From Endozoicomonas sp. G2_1 (GTDB lineage Bacteria; Pseudomonadota; Gammaproteobacteria; Enterobacterales; Alteromonadaceae): DNA of 64,000 nucleotides. Of the stretch, positions 10,456-23,034 are shown in pieces. The stretch spans positions 43,416-107,415 of the forward strand of contig NZ_JAGHQT010000011.1 in NCBI RefSeq assembly GCF_017744155.1. The letters are read 5' to 3'. The position numbers and the translations under genes were made by a program. The notes under the pieces are model-generated. The model was given only the letters and a program-made list of their open reading frames with translations. It was not told the origin of the DNA and ran no database searches. Position 1 is the first letter of the stretch. Each line of letters begins with the position of its first letter.

Positions 10456-10902
10456 ATGGCAAACATTTCAATCATAGTAGGCAGTATGTTAGGTAACGCT
10501 GAGTACGTTGCAGAAGCCTGCGAGCAAACCTTAGTTGAGCTTGGTCATCAAGTTGAGCTGCATTTTTCACCCAATTTAACTGACATTGAGCAGAAAAACC
10601 GCACATGGTTAATTTGTACATCAACTCACGGCGCCGGAGACTATCCAGACAATATTCAGCCGTTTGTCGATCAACTCACAGCATCAAAACTGAACTTTGA
10701 TCACAACCAATTTTTTGTTATTGGTCTTGGTGATAGTAACTACGACACTTTTTGCTACGCCGCAAAAAACATTAAAAAACTAATGATATCAAAAGGTTCA
10801 AAGGAATTAATTGAATTATTAACACTCGATATCAGTTGTGATATCGATCCAGAACAAGCATCACAAGATTGGATTATTAAAAACCAAGATCAGTTATCAT
10901 GA
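10456..10902 (+). CDS. mioC: MioC-type flavodoxin
   Basis: MioC is a short-chain FMN flavodoxin. The 148-residue protein starts MANISIIVGSMLGNAEYVAE, the FMN phosphate loop region, and contains CTSTHGAGDYPDN and VIGLGDSNYDTFC, both flavin-binding loops. The gene points toward the predicted oriC, as in E. coli, where mioC transcription runs through the origin. The TGA stop overlaps the first GATC of the origin region. Confidence 0.95.
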   Translation: MANISIIVGSMLGNAEYVAEACEQTLVELGHQVELHFSPNLTDIEQKNRTWLICTSTHGAGDYPDNIQPFVDQLTASKLNFDHNQFFVIGLGDSNYDTFCYAAKNIKKLMISKGSKELIELLTLDISCDIDPEQASQDWIIKNQDQLS

Positions 10903-10915
10903 TCTTATAAATAGG

Positions 10916-10924
10916 TTATTCACA
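10916..10924 (+). promoter_or_regulatory. DnaA box TTATTCACA in oriC
   Basis: Exact match to the TTATNCACA consensus, at the mioC-proximal edge of the origin. Confidence 0.8.
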
Positions 10925-10948
10925 AAAATACATAATTTTAGATCGATG

Positions 10949-10957
10949 TGTGGATAA
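10949..10957 (-). promoter_or_regulatory. DnaA box (complement TTATCCACA) in oriC
   Basis: TGTGGATAA on the plus strand is the exact complement of the high-affinity box. It lies 24 bp from the first box and in the opposite orientation. Confidence 0.85.
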
Positions 10958-11021
10958 CTCTGTGATCTAATTATTAAAAACTTATGATTATCCCGTGTAC
11001 TAAATAAATATTTAATTTTGC

Positions 11022-11030
11022 TGTGGATAA
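11022..11030 (-). promoter_or_regulatory. DnaA box (complement TTATCCACA) in oriC
   Basis: TGTGGATAA again gives an exact high-affinity box, the one nearest to the AT-rich 13-mer array. Confidence 0.85.
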
Positions 11031-11145
11031 AACAGCTATTTGATCAGAGTTTATTTGCTACTTGATCAAGCCTTGATCACAGGATCCGATCTAAACTAAC
11101 AACTTAATATTGTTAAAAAAAATCAACTTACTAACAGAAAAGCAC

Positions 11146-11235
11146 GATCTTAATAAAAACAACAATAAGATCTTTATATAGATCTTTATATATTATTTAC
11201 TGATCACACATAGATCAGAACAAGATCTTTTTTAC
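11146..11235 (+). repeat. GATC-headed AT-rich 12/13-mers, probable DNA unwinding element
   Basis: There are four GATCTT-headed units, at 11146, 11169, 11181 and 11224. The middle two (11169-11180 and 11181-11192) are identical and abut directly. The pattern resembles the L/M/R 13-mers of E. coli oriC and sits on the mnmG side as there. Confidence 0.8.
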
Positions 11236-11306
11236 ATCAGATCGTTTTCTTCATTAGAAAAAGAGAGTAAAATAACCGCCCTATTTTTTGCAGGTAACCT
11301 ATAAGT

Positions 11307-13196
11307 ATGTGGTATCAAGAAAGTTATGACGTAATTGTTGTCGGCGGTGGTCATGCTGGCACAGAAGCTTGTTTAGCAGCAGCTCGCATGGGCTGTAAAA
11401 CTTTATTGCTTACTCACAATATTGATACTTTAGGTCAAATGTCATGTAATCCTGCGATTGGTGGTATTGGCAAAGGACATTTAGTTAAAGAGATCGACGC
11501 CTTAGGCGGCTTAATGGCAACGGCTATCGATCACGCTGCGATCCAATTCCGCACCTTAAACGCGAGTAAAGGCCCAGCCGTTCGAGCAACCAGAGCGCAG
11601 GCAGATCGCGCCTTATACCGCGCTTTTGTTCGTAGCTACCTAGAAAACCAAGAAAACCTGACAATATTCCAACAACCTTGTGACGATCTGATTATTGAAG
11701 ACGATCAAGTGGTTGGTGTTTCAACGCAAATGGGCCTTAAATTTAAAGGAAAAACGGTTGTTTTAACAGTTGGAACTTTCCTTGCAGGCCAAATTCACAT
11801 TGGCTTAAATAACTATCAAGGTGGTCGAGCAGGTGATCCTGCCAGTGTAAATTTAGCCAGTCAACTCAGAGATTTGCCGTTTAGGATTGATCGCTTAAAA
11901 ACCGGTACACCACCGCGTTTAGATGCCAGAACATTAGATTTCTCAGTTATGGAAGAACAACCGGGCGATACACCGCGACCGGTATTCTCCTTTATTGGTG
12001 ATCGTTCACAGCATCCTGAGCAGGTTCCTTGTTATATCACCCATACTAACGAAAAAACCCATGATATTATTCGCCAAGGTTTAGACCGCTCCCCTATGTA
12101 CACAGGGGTAATCGAAGGTATTGGGCCGAGATATTGTCCGTCAATCGAAGATAAAATAATGCGCTTTGCCGATAAGCAAAGCCATCAAATCTTTGTTGAG
12201 CCAGAAGGTTTAACCACCCACGAAATTTATCCAAATGGCATTTCAACTAGTCTGCCATTTGACATCCAAATGGAGCTAGTTCGTTCAATTAAAGGTTTTG
12301 AAAACGCCCATATTACTCGCCCGGGTTATGCAATTGAATACGATTATTTTGATCCACGCGATCTCAAACAAAGTCTTGAAAGCAAATTTATTAAAAATTT
12401 ATATTTTGCTGGCCAGATCAATGGTACTACCGGTTATGAAGAAGCCGGTGCACAAGGTTTGGTGGCTGCCACTAATGCTGGTTTACGCGTTCAAGAAAAA
12501 GACGAATGGATCCTTGGTCGTGATCAAGCATACATGGGCGTACTTATCGACGATCTCGCGACGCTTGGAACGAAAGAACCTTACCGCATGTTTACTTCGC
12601 GTGCGGAGTACCGTTTGTTATTGCGCGAAGACAATGCCGATATCCGCTTGACGGAAAAAGGCCGAGAGCTCGGTTTAGTATGCGATAAACGCTGGGCGCG
12701 CTTTAATGAGAAAATGGAAAATATCGAACTTGAGCGTCAGCGCTTAAAGTCAACTTGGATCACCAAAGATCACGTTGCCGTTGGCGAGCTCAATCCGCAA
12801 TTGAAAACGCCGATCAGCCGTGAAAATAGCTTAGAAGATATTCTTCGCCGCCCTGAAACTCGTTATCAAGAGGTGATGGCGATTGAAAGTTTAGGGCCTG
12901 GCTTAGCCGATACACAAGCTGCTGAGCAGGTTGAGATCCAAATTAAGTACGCCGGTTACATCGACCGTCAATTGGATGAAATCGCTAAGAAAAAGCGTCA
13001 CGAAAATACCCTGATTCCAATTGATTTCGATTACGGTCAAATTTCTGGTTTGTCGAATGAAGTCGTCGCTAAGTTAAGCGATGCTCGTCCTGAAACCATT
13101 GGTCAGGCCTCAAGAATTTCTGGTATCACCCCCGCCGCAATTTCGCTATTATTAGTTTATCTAAAAAAACACGGTTTATTACGCAAGTCTGCATAA
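11307..13196 (+). CDS. mnmG: tRNA uridine-5-carboxymethylaminomethyl modification enzyme MnmG (GidA)
   Basis: MnmG is the FAD-dependent partner of MnmE in U34 tRNA modification. The 629-residue protein has the FAD dinucleotide motif [11 protein letters not shown] (about residues 11-21), the signatures [16 protein letters not shown] and [17 protein letters not shown], and the C-terminal helical domain that binds MnmE. Length equals E. coli MnmG (629). It is the first gene right of the predicted origin and is followed by rsmG after 44 bp. Confidence 0.98.
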   Translation: MWYQESYDVIVVGGGHAGTEACLAAARMGCKTLLLTHNIDTLGQMSCNPAIGGIGKGHLVKEIDALGGLMATAIDHAAIQFRTLNASKGPAVRATRAQADRALYRAFVRSYLENQENLTIFQQPCDDLIIEDDQVVGVSTQMGLKFKGKTVVLTVGTFLAGQIHIGLNNYQGGRAGDPASVNLASQLRDLPFRIDRLKTGTPPRLDARTLDFSVMEEQPGDTPRPVFSFIGDRSQHPEQVPCYITHTNEKTHDIIRQGLDRSPMYTGVIEGIGPRYCPSIEDKIMRFADKQSHQIFVEPEGLTTHEIYPNGISTSLPFDIQMELVRSIKGFENAHITRPGYAIEYDYFDPRDLKQSLESKFIKNLYFAGQINGTTGYEEAGAQGLVAATNAGLRVQEKDEWILGRDQAYMGVLIDDLATLGTKEPYRMFTSRAEYRLLLREDNADIRLTEKGRELGLVCDKRWARFNEKMENIELERQRLKSTWITKDHVAVGELNPQLKTPISRENSLEDILRRPETRYQEVMAIESLGPGLADTQAAEQVEIQIKYAGYIDRQLDEIAKKKRHENTLIPIDFDYGQISGLSNEVVAKLSDARPETIGQASRISGITPAAISLLLVYLKKHGLLRKSA

Positions 13197-13240
13197 GACT
13201 TGCGATACCATATCCTTAATAAAAAATTCATTTATATCAC

Positions 13241-13867
13241 ATGACATTAGCTCATCAGCTTGATAGCTTACTTGATCAAACGCCATTACAAGTAAGCCCT
13301 GCTCAACGTCAGCAATTAGTTGCCTACGTCGAGTTATTAAACAAATGGAACAAGGCTTATAACTTAACCTCGGTACGCAACCCAGAAGATATGTTGGTAA
13401 AACATATTTTAGACAGTTTAGTGGTTGGCCCTAAGTTAGCTGGGCAACACTTTATTGATGTTGGTACTGGTCCTGGTTTACCTGGAATTCCTTTGGCAAT
13501 CTTGTATCCGGAAAGAAATTTTGTTTTATTAGATAGCCTAGGGAAAAGAATTACCTTTTTAAGACAAGTTGTTTTCCAACTGAAATTAACCAATGTAACG
13601 CCAATGCTGTCGCGGGTTGAAGAGTTTCAACCAGAGCAACCGTTTGACGGCGTGTTAAGTAGAGCTTTTGCTTCACTGCAAGATATGGTTAACTGGTGTC
13701 AGCATTTAATCGACACAAACGGTCGATTTTATGCGCTCAAAGGGTTACTCCCTGAACAAGAGTTTTCTGAGTTACCTGACAACATTCAGGTATCTGCTAG
13801 TCACCAATTACAGGTGCCGCAGTTAGATGGCGAACGCCATTTAATAGAATTGATCAAGCTTAACTAA
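13241..13867 (+). CDS. rsmG: 16S rRNA m7G527 methyltransferase RsmG (GidB)
   Basis: RsmG uses S-adenosylmethionine to methylate G527 of 16S rRNA. The 208-residue protein contains the [12 protein letters not shown] segment, the SAM loop [15 protein letters not shown] (about residues 68-82) and LSRAFASL, all typical of the family. It is part of the classical mnmG-rsmG-parA-parB string, with 16 bp to parA. Confidence 0.97.
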   Translation: MTLAHQLDSLLDQTPLQVSPAQRQQLVAYVELLNKWNKAYNLTSVRNPEDMLVKHILDSLVVGPKLAGQHFIDVGTGPGLPGIPLAILYPERNFVLLDSLGKRITFLRQVVFQLKLTNVTPMLSRVEEFQPEQPFDGVLSRAFASLQDMVNWCQHLIDTNGRFYALKGLLPEQEFSELPDNIQVSASHQLQVPQLDGERHLIELIKLN

Positions 13868-13883
13868 CGAGTTCGAGGATACT

Positions 13884-14681
13884 GTGGGTAAAATAATTGC
13901 AGTTGCCAATCAAAAAGGTGGTGTTGGTAAAACCACTACATCGGTTAATTTAGCTGCATCGCTAGCAGCCACCAAACGCAAAGTGCTTTTGATCGATCTC
14001 GATCCTCAAGGCAACGCGACGATGGGCAGTGGCGTTGATAAATACGACGTTCACGCAACGTCATACGAGCTTTTGATCGAAGAACAACCGCTTGAAAAAG
14101 TCGTGGTAAAAGAAACCGAAGGTCACTACGACTTAATTGCCGCTAATACCGACGTAACAGCGGCTGAAATCAAATTAATGGAAGTATTTGCCCGCGAATT
14201 AAGACTGCGTAACGCACTGGCTCCGGTGAAAGACTACTACGATTTTATTATCATCGACTGTCCGCCGTCATTGAATATGCTAACGGTTAATGCGATGGCG
14301 GCGGCTGACTCTGTATTGGTGCCGATGCAGTGTGAGTACTATGCCCTTGAAGGTTTGACTGCCTTGATGGATACCATTTCTAAGCTTACTGCGGTGGTCA
14401 ACGAAAACTTACATATTGAAGGTATTCTGCGAACCATGTACGATCCGCGTAATCGCTTGGCCAACGACGTATCTGAACAGTTGAAAAATCACTTTGGTGA
14501 CAAAGTGTATCGCACCGTTATTCCACGCAATGTTCGCTTAGCTGAAGCGCCGAGTTTTGGTGCTCCAGCGATGTATTACGACAAATCGTCTACTGGCGCG
14601 AAAGCTTATTTGGCCCTCGCTGGTGAAGTGTTACGCCGCAGTGAACAAGCGCAAACTGAAGCTAAGCAAGCCGTTAGTTAA
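13884..14681 (+). CDS. parA: Chromosome partitioning ATPase ParA (Soj)
   Basis: ParA is the deviant-Walker ATPase that drives segregation of ParB-bound origins. The 265-residue protein begins MGKIIAVANQKGGVGKTT, with the P-loop KGGVGKTT at residues 11-18 including the signature lysine K11. It continues with LLIDLDPQGNATMG and IIIDCPPSLNMLT. It starts with GTG at 13884 after a GAGG-type ribosome site. It pairs with parB 41 bp downstream and sits next to the origin as usual. I saw no parS palindrome in this window by eye. Confidence 0.97.
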   Translation: MGKIIAVANQKGGVGKTTTSVNLAASLAATKRKVLLIDLDPQGNATMGSGVDKYDVHATSYELLIEEQPLEKVVVKETEGHYDLIAANTDVTAAEIKLMEVFARELRLRNALAPVKDYYDFIIIDCPPSLNMLTVNAMAAADSVLVPMQCEYYALEGLTALMDTISKLTAVVNENLHIEGILRTMYDPRNRLANDVSEQLKNHFGDKVYRTVIPRNVRLAEAPSFGAPAMYYDKSSTGAKAYLALAGEVLRRSEQAQTEAKQAVS

Positions 14682-14722
14682 TTAGAACCGTTAATTCAAA
14701 TTAGAAAACACCAGGGAAATCT

Positions 14723-15628
14723 ATGAGTCCATCAAAACGCAGAGGTTTAGGCCGAGGTCTAGATGCCTTACTAACCACAGCACCAAGCAAGGCTGTTCAA
14801 GCTACTGATGAGGCTCCTTCAACATCTGATTCTGAATTACTGGCGCAAAAAGGCGAGTTGCAAACGTTGCCCATTGAGCAATTAGCGCCGGGTAAATATC
14901 AACCGCGCAAGGATATGTCGGCTGAAGCATTGGAAGAGTTGTCTTCGTCAATTCGCTCTCAAGGCATTATTCAACCAATCGTGGTTCGCGAAATCGCAAG
15001 CCAGCAATACGAAATTATTGCCGGTGAGCGCCGCTGGCGCGCGGCACAATTAGCTGAGTTGGATAGCGTTCCGTGTTTAGTCAAGAATGTACCTGACGAA
15101 GCTGCTGTTGCTATTGCCTTGATTGAAAACATTCAGCGTGAAGATCTTAATGCGATGGAAGAAGCCATTGCATTGGAGCGTTTGCAAAATGAATTTGAAT
15201 TGACTCATCAAGAAGTTGCCGATGCGGTTGGCAAGTCTCGTACTACCGTCACTAACTTGTTGCGCTTAAACAATTTAAACCCAGAAGTTAAAACACTACT
15301 TGAGCACGGCGACTTGGAAATGGGCCACGCCCGTGCGTTATTGACCTTAGAAAATGACTTGCAGACCAATACCGCTCGCATTGTTGTCGCCAAAGAATTA
15401 ACCGTTCGCGAGACTGAAACACTGGTTAAAAAAGCGCTTGAGCCAGCCACTGAAAAAGTCGAAAAAGTTAAAGATCCCGATACCAAAGCCCTCGAGCAAA
15501 ACCTCTCGGAAAAGCTCGGCTCACAAATCACCATTAGCCACAATAAAAAAGGCAAAGGTAAGATGGTAATTTCTTACACTAGCCTCGATGAATTAGACGG
15601 GATTGTTGCTCGTTTTCGTTCGTTCTAA
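14723..15628 (+). CDS. parB: Chromosome partitioning protein ParB (Spo0J)
   Basis: ParB is a CTP-dependent clamp that loads at parS sites and recruits ParA and SMC. The 301-residue protein has the N-terminal RRGLGRGLDALL ParA-contact motif, the CTPase/nuclease-like fold with GERRWRAAQLA (C-motif) and ENIQREDLNAMEEA, the helix-turn-helix EVADAVGKSRTTVTNLLRL, and a C-terminal dimer domain. It closes the mnmG-rsmG-parAB group. A 182-bp gap with a promoter follows before atpI. Confidence 0.97.
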   Translation: MSPSKRRGLGRGLDALLTTAPSKAVQATDEAPSTSDSELLAQKGELQTLPIEQLAPGKYQPRKDMSAEALEELSSSIRSQGIIQPIVVREIASQQYEIIAGERRWRAAQLAELDSVPCLVKNVPDEAAVAIALIENIQREDLNAMEEAIALERLQNEFELTHQEVADAVGKSRTTVTNLLRLNNLNPEVKTLLEHGDLEMGHARALLTLENDLQTNTARIVVAKELTVRETETLVKKALEPATEKVEKVKDPDTKALEQNLSEKLGSQITISHNKKGKGKMVISYTSLDELDGIVARFRSF

Positions 15629-15701
15629 GAAGGCTTGTGGCGCCTGTCAAAAATCGCCTAAATCATTTTAATAAATACACGCTATAGATTGCCCTATTTT
15701 G

Positions 15702-15729
15702 TTGCAAAATAGGCATAAACCAGTATACT
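15702..15729 (+). promoter_or_regulatory. Probable promoter of the atp operon
   Basis: TTGCAA (15702-15707) and TATACT (15724-15729) are spaced by 16 bp, giving a reasonable sigma-70 match 82 bp before atpI. The -35 overlaps a 9-bp hairpin, CCTATTTTG / CAAAATAGG (15693-15713), that lacks a T tract. Confidence 0.55.
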
Positions 15730-15810
15730 TGCGCATGCTTTTTTAAAGTGGTAATGCCGCTTAAAAAAACTGTTAGCTGATATGAAAGTTTTCGCGTGGA
15801 GTTTTAACAC

Positions 15811-16209
15811 TTGAATCAACTTGTTAAACCTGGCCGTAAACTTGCGATAAAACAAATGGTTATCGCCATTTTTTTGATATTGTTAACAGTGCTGGTTAGT
15901 TATTTTGTTGCTGGATTTGATCATGCTAAATCATCGGTTTTCGGCGGTTTAGTCGCGGTAATCCCGCAAATTGTTTTTGCACTTAAAGCGTTTCAGTATG
16001 CTGGTGCAAGCGCCTCAAAAAAGGTAGTTGATGCTTTTTACAGTGGCGTAAGAATAAAATTAGTGTTAACGGCGATTCTGTTTGCCTTGTGTTTTAAGTT
16101 TTTTCAACCTGAACCGTTACCTTTTTTTATCACCTATTTTATCGCCTTGTTAGCACCGTTTGTGCTGGCAATAGCAAACAAGTTTCATTTTAATCAACAT
16201 ATGGGATAG
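15811..16209 (+). CDS. atpI: ATP synthase subunit I (AtpI)
   Basis: AtpI is a small membrane protein that helps assemble the c-ring and may carry Mg2+ for the synthase. The 132-residue protein has four predicted membrane segments and a basic N-terminus. Translation starts at TTG (15811) with GGAG about 9 bp upstream; no better ATG exists nearby. It is the first gene of the atp operon, 3 bp ahead of atpB. Sequence conservation in this family is low, so position carries much of the call. Confidence 0.9.
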   Translation: MNQLVKPGRKLAIKQMVIAIFLILLTVLVSYFVAGFDHAKSSVFGGLVAVIPQIVFALKAFQYAGASASKKVVDAFYSGVRIKLVLTAILFALCFKFFQPEPLPFFITYFIALLAPFVLAIANKFHFNQHMG

Positions 16210-17379
<1,170 letters not shown>

Positions 17380-17426
17380 TCGACATTTTTTAGATACGCG
17401 AATAAACATTTATAGGAGGTACACAG

Positions 17427-17897
17427 ATGGATATTAACTCTACCCTAATCGGTGAATTAATCGCATTTGTCGTATTTGTAATTTTCTGTATGAAATACGT
17501 ATGGCCACCAATTATGGCGGCTATCGAAGATCGTCAGAAAACTATTGCTGATGGCCTTGCTGCTTCAGACCGTGCTGCGAAAGACCTTGAGCTTGCTCAA
17601 GAAAAAGCAACTGCACAGTTAAAAGAAGCCAAAGCTCAAGCTGCAGAGATCGTTGAAGCTGCTAAAAAGCGCGAAAATCAAATGATCGAAGAAGCGGCTG
17701 AGAAAGCACAAGCTGAGAAAGAAAAAATCTTAGCTGCTGGTCACGCAGAAATTGAATCTGAGCGCAACCGTGCCAAAGAAGAGTTACGTCAGCAAGTTGC
17801 TGTACTAGCTGTTGCTGGCGCCGAGAAAATTCTTGAGCGTTCAATTGATGCCGCTGCTCACAGCGACATCTTAGATAAACTTGTCGCTGAGCTTTAA
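17427..17897 (+). CDS. atpF: F0F1 ATP synthase subunit b
   Basis: Subunit b is the peripheral stalk. The 156-residue protein (156 in E. coli) has one N-terminal membrane helix (about residues 8-27) and a long charged Ala/Glu/Lys-rich coiled coil. A strong AGGAGG-like site precedes its ATG. It is followed 14 bp later by atpH. Confidence 0.97.
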   Translation: MDINSTLIGELIAFVVFVIFCMKYVWPPIMAAIEDRQKTIADGLAASDRAAKDLELAQEKATAQLKEAKAQAAEIVEAAKKRENQMIEEAAEKAQAEKEKILAAGHAEIESERNRAKEELRQQVAVLAVAGAEKILERSIDAAAHSDILDKLVAEL

Positions 17898-17911
17898 GAA
17901 GGATAAGCACT

Positions 17912-18445
17912 ATGTCTGAATTGACTACAGTTGCTCGTCCTTATGCTAAAGCAGCGTTCGACTTTGCTGTTGAAGCAAATGCAGTGGATAACTGGTTTGA
18001 AATGCTAGTATTTGCTGCTGAAGTTGCTAATAACGAAACCATTGCTACTTACCTTTCAGGTGGTGCTTCGGTTGAGCAAGCCCAAGAATTATTCTTGAAG
18101 GTTTGTGATGAACAGCTTAACAGCAATGGCCAAAACTTTATTAAAGTGATGGCTGAGAACGAACGTTTGTTGGTGCTACCACAAGTCGCTGAACAATTTG
18201 GTGAATTAAAAGCCGAATATGAAAAAGAAGTGACTGTGGATGTTAGATCTGCTGTCGAACTCGACGCAGAGCAACAAAAAACATTAAGCGCCGCGCTTGA
18301 AAAGCGTTTGGCTCGTAAAGTAAAGCTCAATTGTGTTGTTGACGATACCTTAGTTTCCGGCTTAGTAATCAAAGCGGGCGACATGGTTATCGACGGCAGT
18401 GTTCGAGGCAAACTCGATCGCTTAGCCACTACAATGCAATCCTAG
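17912..18445 (+). CDS. atpH: F0F1 ATP synthase subunit delta
   Basis: Delta links the peripheral stalk to the alpha/beta head. The 177-residue protein (177 in E. coli) begins with [17 protein letters not shown], the family N-terminus, and ends with the conserved [20 protein letters not shown] segment. It lies between atpF and atpA in the standard order. Confidence 0.97.
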   Translation: MSELTTVARPYAKAAFDFAVEANAVDNWFEMLVFAAEVANNETIATYLSGGASVEQAQELFLKVCDEQLNSNGQNFIKVMAENERLLVLPQVAEQFGELKAEYEKEVTVDVRSAVELDAEQQKTLSAALEKRLARKVKLNCVVDDTLVSGLVIKAGDMVIDGSVRGKLDRLATTMQS

Positions 18446-18469
18446 CACTTATTTATAAGGGAACAGAGC

Positions 18470-20011
18470 ATGCAACTGAATTCCACTGAAATCGCTGAAC
18501 TGATCAAAAAACGTATTGAGAAGTTCGACGTAGTTAGTGAAGCTCGTAACGAAGGTACCATCGTTTCTGTAACTGACGGTATTATTCGCATCCACGGTCT
18601 TGCTGATGTAATGCAAGGTGAGATGATCGAACTTCCTGGCAACCGCTACGCTATCGCGTTAAACCTTGACCGTGACTCGGTCGGTGCGGTTGTAATGGGT
18701 CCTTATGCTGATTTAGCAGAAGGCGTAAAAGTTAAAGGTACTGGCCGTATTTTGGAAGTACCAGTAGGTCGTGGTCTTTTAGGCCGCGTAGTTAACACTC
18801 TTGGTGAGCCAATCGACGGTAAAGGTCCTATCGACAACGATGGTTTCTCTCCTGTTGAAGTAGTAGCTCCAGGTGTTATCGATCGTAAATCAGTTGACCA
18901 ACCAGTACAAACTGGTATCAAGTCAATTGACTCTATGATTCCAATCGGTCGTGGTCAGCGTGAGCTTATCATCGGTGACCGTCAAATTGGTAAATCTGCG
19001 ATCGCTTTAGATGCAATTATCAACCAGAAAAACACTGGTATTAAGTGTGTATACGTAGCTATCGGTCAGAAAGCTTCTACCGTTGCTAACGTAGTGCGCA
19101 ACTTAGAAGAGCACGGCGCGTTAGAAAACACTATCGTTGTTGTTGCGTCAGCGTCAGAAGCTGCTGCACTCCAGTACTTAGCACCATACTCAGGTTGTGC
19201 TATGGGTGAATACTTCCGTGACCGCGGTGAAGATGCCCTAATCGTATATGATGATTTGTCTAAGCAAGCTGTTGCTTACCGTCAAATTTCATTGCTATTA
19301 CGTCGTCCGCCAGGTCGTGAAGCATACCCAGGTGACGTTTTCTATCTTCACTCACGTCTACTAGAGCGTGCTGCTCGTGTAAACGAAGACTACGTTGAGC
19401 GTTTCACTAACGGTGAAGTTAAAGGCCAAACAGGTTCATTAACTGCCCTACCAATTATTGAAACTCAAGCGGGTGACGTTTCGGCGTTCGTACCGACTAA
19501 CGTAATTTCAATTACCGATGGTCAAATCTTCCTTGAGACTGATTTATTCAACTCAGGTATTCGTCCTGCGGTTAACGCTGGTTTATCGGTATCTCGTGTT
19601 GGTGGTGCTGCGCAAACGAAAATCATCAAGAAACTTGGTGGTGGTATCCGTTTAGCACTTGCTCAATACCGTGAACTTGCAGCGTTTGCTCAGTTTGCTT
19701 CTGACCTTGACGACGCAACTCGCGCTCAATTAGAGCACGGTCAGCGCGTTACTGAACTGATGAAGCAAAAGCAATTCAGCCCATTGTCAGTAGCAGAAAC
19801 TGCGGTTTCTCTATTTGCTGCTGAAAAAGGTTACTTAAACGACGTTGAATTAAACAAAATCGTTGATTTTGAAGCGACGTTACATACCTATGTAAACAAT
19901 GAGTGTGCTGAGTTGATGGCTAAGATCAACGAAAGCGGTAACTACGATAAAGATATCGAAGCAGGTTTAGCGGCAGCACTTGACGCGTTCAAGTCTACCC
20001 AAACTTGGTAA
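18470..20011 (+). CDS. atpA: F0F1 ATP synthase subunit alpha
   Basis: Alpha is the non-catalytic nucleotide-binding head subunit. The 513-residue protein (513 in E. coli) has the P-loop GDRQIGKSA (near residue 169), the arginine-finger region, and the signature [18 protein letters not shown] sequence (here [17 protein letters not shown]). Codon use is visibly biased toward optimal codons, as in the other atp genes, consistent with high expression. Confidence 0.99.
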   Translation: MQLNSTEIAELIKKRIEKFDVVSEARNEGTIVSVTDGIIRIHGLADVMQGEMIELPGNRYAIALNLDRDSVGAVVMGPYADLAEGVKVKGTGRILEVPVGRGLLGRVVNTLGEPIDGKGPIDNDGFSPVEVVAPGVIDRKSVDQPVQTGIKSIDSMIPIGRGQRELIIGDRQIGKSAIALDAIINQKNTGIKCVYVAIGQKASTVANVVRNLEEHGALENTIVVVASASEAAALQYLAPYSGCAMGEYFRDRGEDALIVYDDLSKQAVAYRQISLLLRRPPGREAYPGDVFYLHSRLLERAARVNEDYVERFTNGEVKGQTGSLTALPIIETQAGDVSAFVPTNVISITDGQIFLETDLFNSGIRPAVNAGLSVSRVGGAAQTKIIKKLGGGIRLALAQYRELAAFAQFASDLDDATRAQLEHGQRVTELMKQKQFSPLSVAETAVSLFAAEKGYLNDVELNKIVDFEATLHTYVNNECAELMAKINESGNYDKDIEAGLAAALDAFKSTQTW

Positions 20012-20039
20012 TTAGTTAACCTTTTCGGAGAGAATAGTC

Positions 20040-20900
20040 ATGTCCGGCGCTAAAGAGATAAAATCGAAGATTGGAAGTGTACAAAATACACAGAAGATCA
20101 CCAGCGCGATGGAAATGGTTGCAGCCAGTAAAATGCGTAGAGCGCAAGATAATATGGCTGCCTCTCGTCCATACGCTGAAAATATGCGAAATGTGATCGG
20201 TCACATCGCGCTTGGTAACTTAGAAGTACGTCATCCGTATATGGAAGAACGTGAAGTTAAGCGCGTAGGCTATATCGTCGTCTCTACAGACCGCGGCTTG
20301 TGTGGTGGCTTAAACATTAACTTGTTTAAGTCAGTACTTGCTGACGCTGCTAAATGGCAGGGTCAAGGCGCAGAAGTTGAATTTGGTATTGTTGGCTCAA
20401 AAGCGACTGCCTTTTTCAACAACATGGGCGCTAAAGTAACCTCACAGGTTTCTGGTTTAGGTGATAGCCCTTCAGTAACAGACCTTATCGGTAGTGTTAA
20501 GGTAATGCTGAACGCCTATGACAATGGTGAGATTGACAAGTTATTCGTCGTTTACAACAAGTTTGTTAACACGATGACGCAACAGCCAACCATCGATCAA
20601 CTTTTACCTTTGCCTAAGTCTGATGATGACGAAATTCAACATCGCTGGGATTATATTTACGAACCAGATGCCACTGCGTTATTAGAGCAGTTACTTGTTC
20701 GTTATATTGAATCTCAGGTATATCAAGGCGTGGTTGAAAACCTCGCATGTGAGCAAGCTGCTCGTATGATTGCCATGAAAGCGGCAACCGACAACGCGGG
20801 TGACTTAATTGATGATTTACAATTGGTATACAACAAAGCGCGTCAAGCAAGTATTACTCAAGAGCTGAGTGAGATTTGTGCTGGTGCAGCAGCGGTGTAG
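20040..20900 (+). CDS. atpG: F0F1 ATP synthase subunit gamma
   Basis: Gamma is the central rotating shaft. The 286-residue protein starts with [31 protein letters not shown] coiled-coil sequence, contains [12 protein letters not shown], and ends with the conserved C-terminal helix [13 protein letters not shown]. Length and position between atpA and atpD are standard. Confidence 0.98.
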   Translation: MSGAKEIKSKIGSVQNTQKITSAMEMVAASKMRRAQDNMAASRPYAENMRNVIGHIALGNLEVRHPYMEEREVKRVGYIVVSTDRGLCGGLNINLFKSVLADAAKWQGQGAEVEFGIVGSKATAFFNNMGAKVTSQVSGLGDSPSVTDLIGSVKVMLNAYDNGEIDKLFVVYNKFVNTMTQQPTIDQLLPLPKSDDDEIQHRWDYIYEPDATALLEQLLVRYIESQVYQGVVENLACEQAARMIAMKAATDNAGDLIDDLQLVYNKARQASITQELSEICAGAAAV

Positions 20901-22316
<1,416 letters not shown>

Positions 22317-22366
22317 TTACTGTGCTGACTAATACTGGGTATTGGTCAGCAATTTAGGAGGTCGAA

Positions 22367-22786
22367 ATGGCTATGACTGTTAATTTGAATGTAGTAAGTG
22401 CTGAAGAGAGCTTGTTCTCTGGCAGCATTGAAGCATTACAAATCACAGGTAGCGAAGGTGAATTAGGTATTATGCCTGGTCACGCACCTTTGCTGACCTC
22501 ACTAAAACCTGGTATGGCTCGCATTGTTAAAAAAGGCGGTGAAGAAGAAGTTCTTTATCTTTCTGGCGGTATGCTAGAAGTTCAGCCTAACAATGTTATC
22601 GTGCTTGCTGACGTTGCTACTCGTGGTAGCGACCTAGACGAGCAAGCAGCAGAAGCAGCGAAACAACGCGCGGAAGAGCACTTAAATGCTCAAGGTAGTG
22701 ATGTTGACTACGCTGAAGCTGCGGCGGAATTAGCCCGTGCTGTTGCCCAATTACGCGTAATTCAGGCGACTAAAAAGAAGCTTTAA
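22367..22786 (+). CDS. atpC: F0F1 ATP synthase subunit epsilon
   Basis: Epsilon is the rotor subunit that inhibits ATP hydrolysis. The 139-residue protein has the N-terminal beta sandwich with [17 protein letters not shown] and a C-terminal two-helix hairpin. AGGAGG lies just upstream of the ATG. It ends the operon, with a terminator 25 bp later. Confidence 0.97.
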   Translation: MAMTVNLNVVSAEESLFSGSIEALQITGSEGELGIMPGHAPLLTSLKPGMARIVKKGGEEEVLYLSGGMLEVQPNNVIVLADVATRGSDLDEQAAEAAKQRAEEHLNAQGSDVDYAEAAAELARAVAQLRVIQATKKKL

Positions 22787-22811
22787 TACCAAACGGTAAT
22801 TTTTAGTGATT

Positions 22812-22849
22812 AAAAAGCGATGCTTAACATTAGTTAGCATCGCTTTTTT
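22812..22849 (+). terminator. Terminator of the atp operon
   Basis: AAAAAGCGATGC pairs with GCATCGCTTTTTT, with an inner TAAC/GTTA pairing after a bulged T and an ATTA loop. A T run ends the structure. Confidence 0.88.
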
Positions 22850-23034
22850 GTTTTCTATTGATTATAAATACTCAAGTATTTTGACATTGGTCTTTATTAA
22901 CCGTTGCACCATCGTTATCAGCGGCTTTTTAACACCATTCTTAAGCGACTTTATTCAAGACTTTTCAATAAATCTAGGTACAATAATAAGCAATCCTATT
23001 TAGCTCATTAGTTATTATATTTAATGGAATTATT

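Larger units (their letters stand above)
10903..11306. other. oriC: Predicted chromosomal replication origin oriC
   Basis: The 404-bp gap between mioC and mnmG holds three exact TTATNCACA DnaA boxes: 10916-10924 (+), 10949-10957 (-) and 11022-11030 (-). It also holds 15 GATC sites (10901 to 11240) and an AT-rich unwinding-type array of GATC-headed 12/13-mers. These are GATCTTAATAAA at 11146, two abutting perfect copies of GATCTTTATATA at 11169 and 11181, and GATCTTTTTTAC at 11224. E. coli 13-mers read GATCTnTTnTTTT. An IHF-like site AATCAACTTACTA (11121-11133) lies between boxes and array. Gene context, orientation and layout match the E. coli/Vibrio origin. Confidence 0.92.

Noticed and set aside
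13884..15628. A parS site near parAB
   Set aside because: I looked by eye for TGTTTCACGTGAAACA-like palindromes in the window and found none; a computed scan with mismatches would be needed.
22806..23003. A 65-codon frame between atpC and glmU
   Set aside because: It starts within the atp terminator hairpin and has low-complexity hydrophobic content without a domain.
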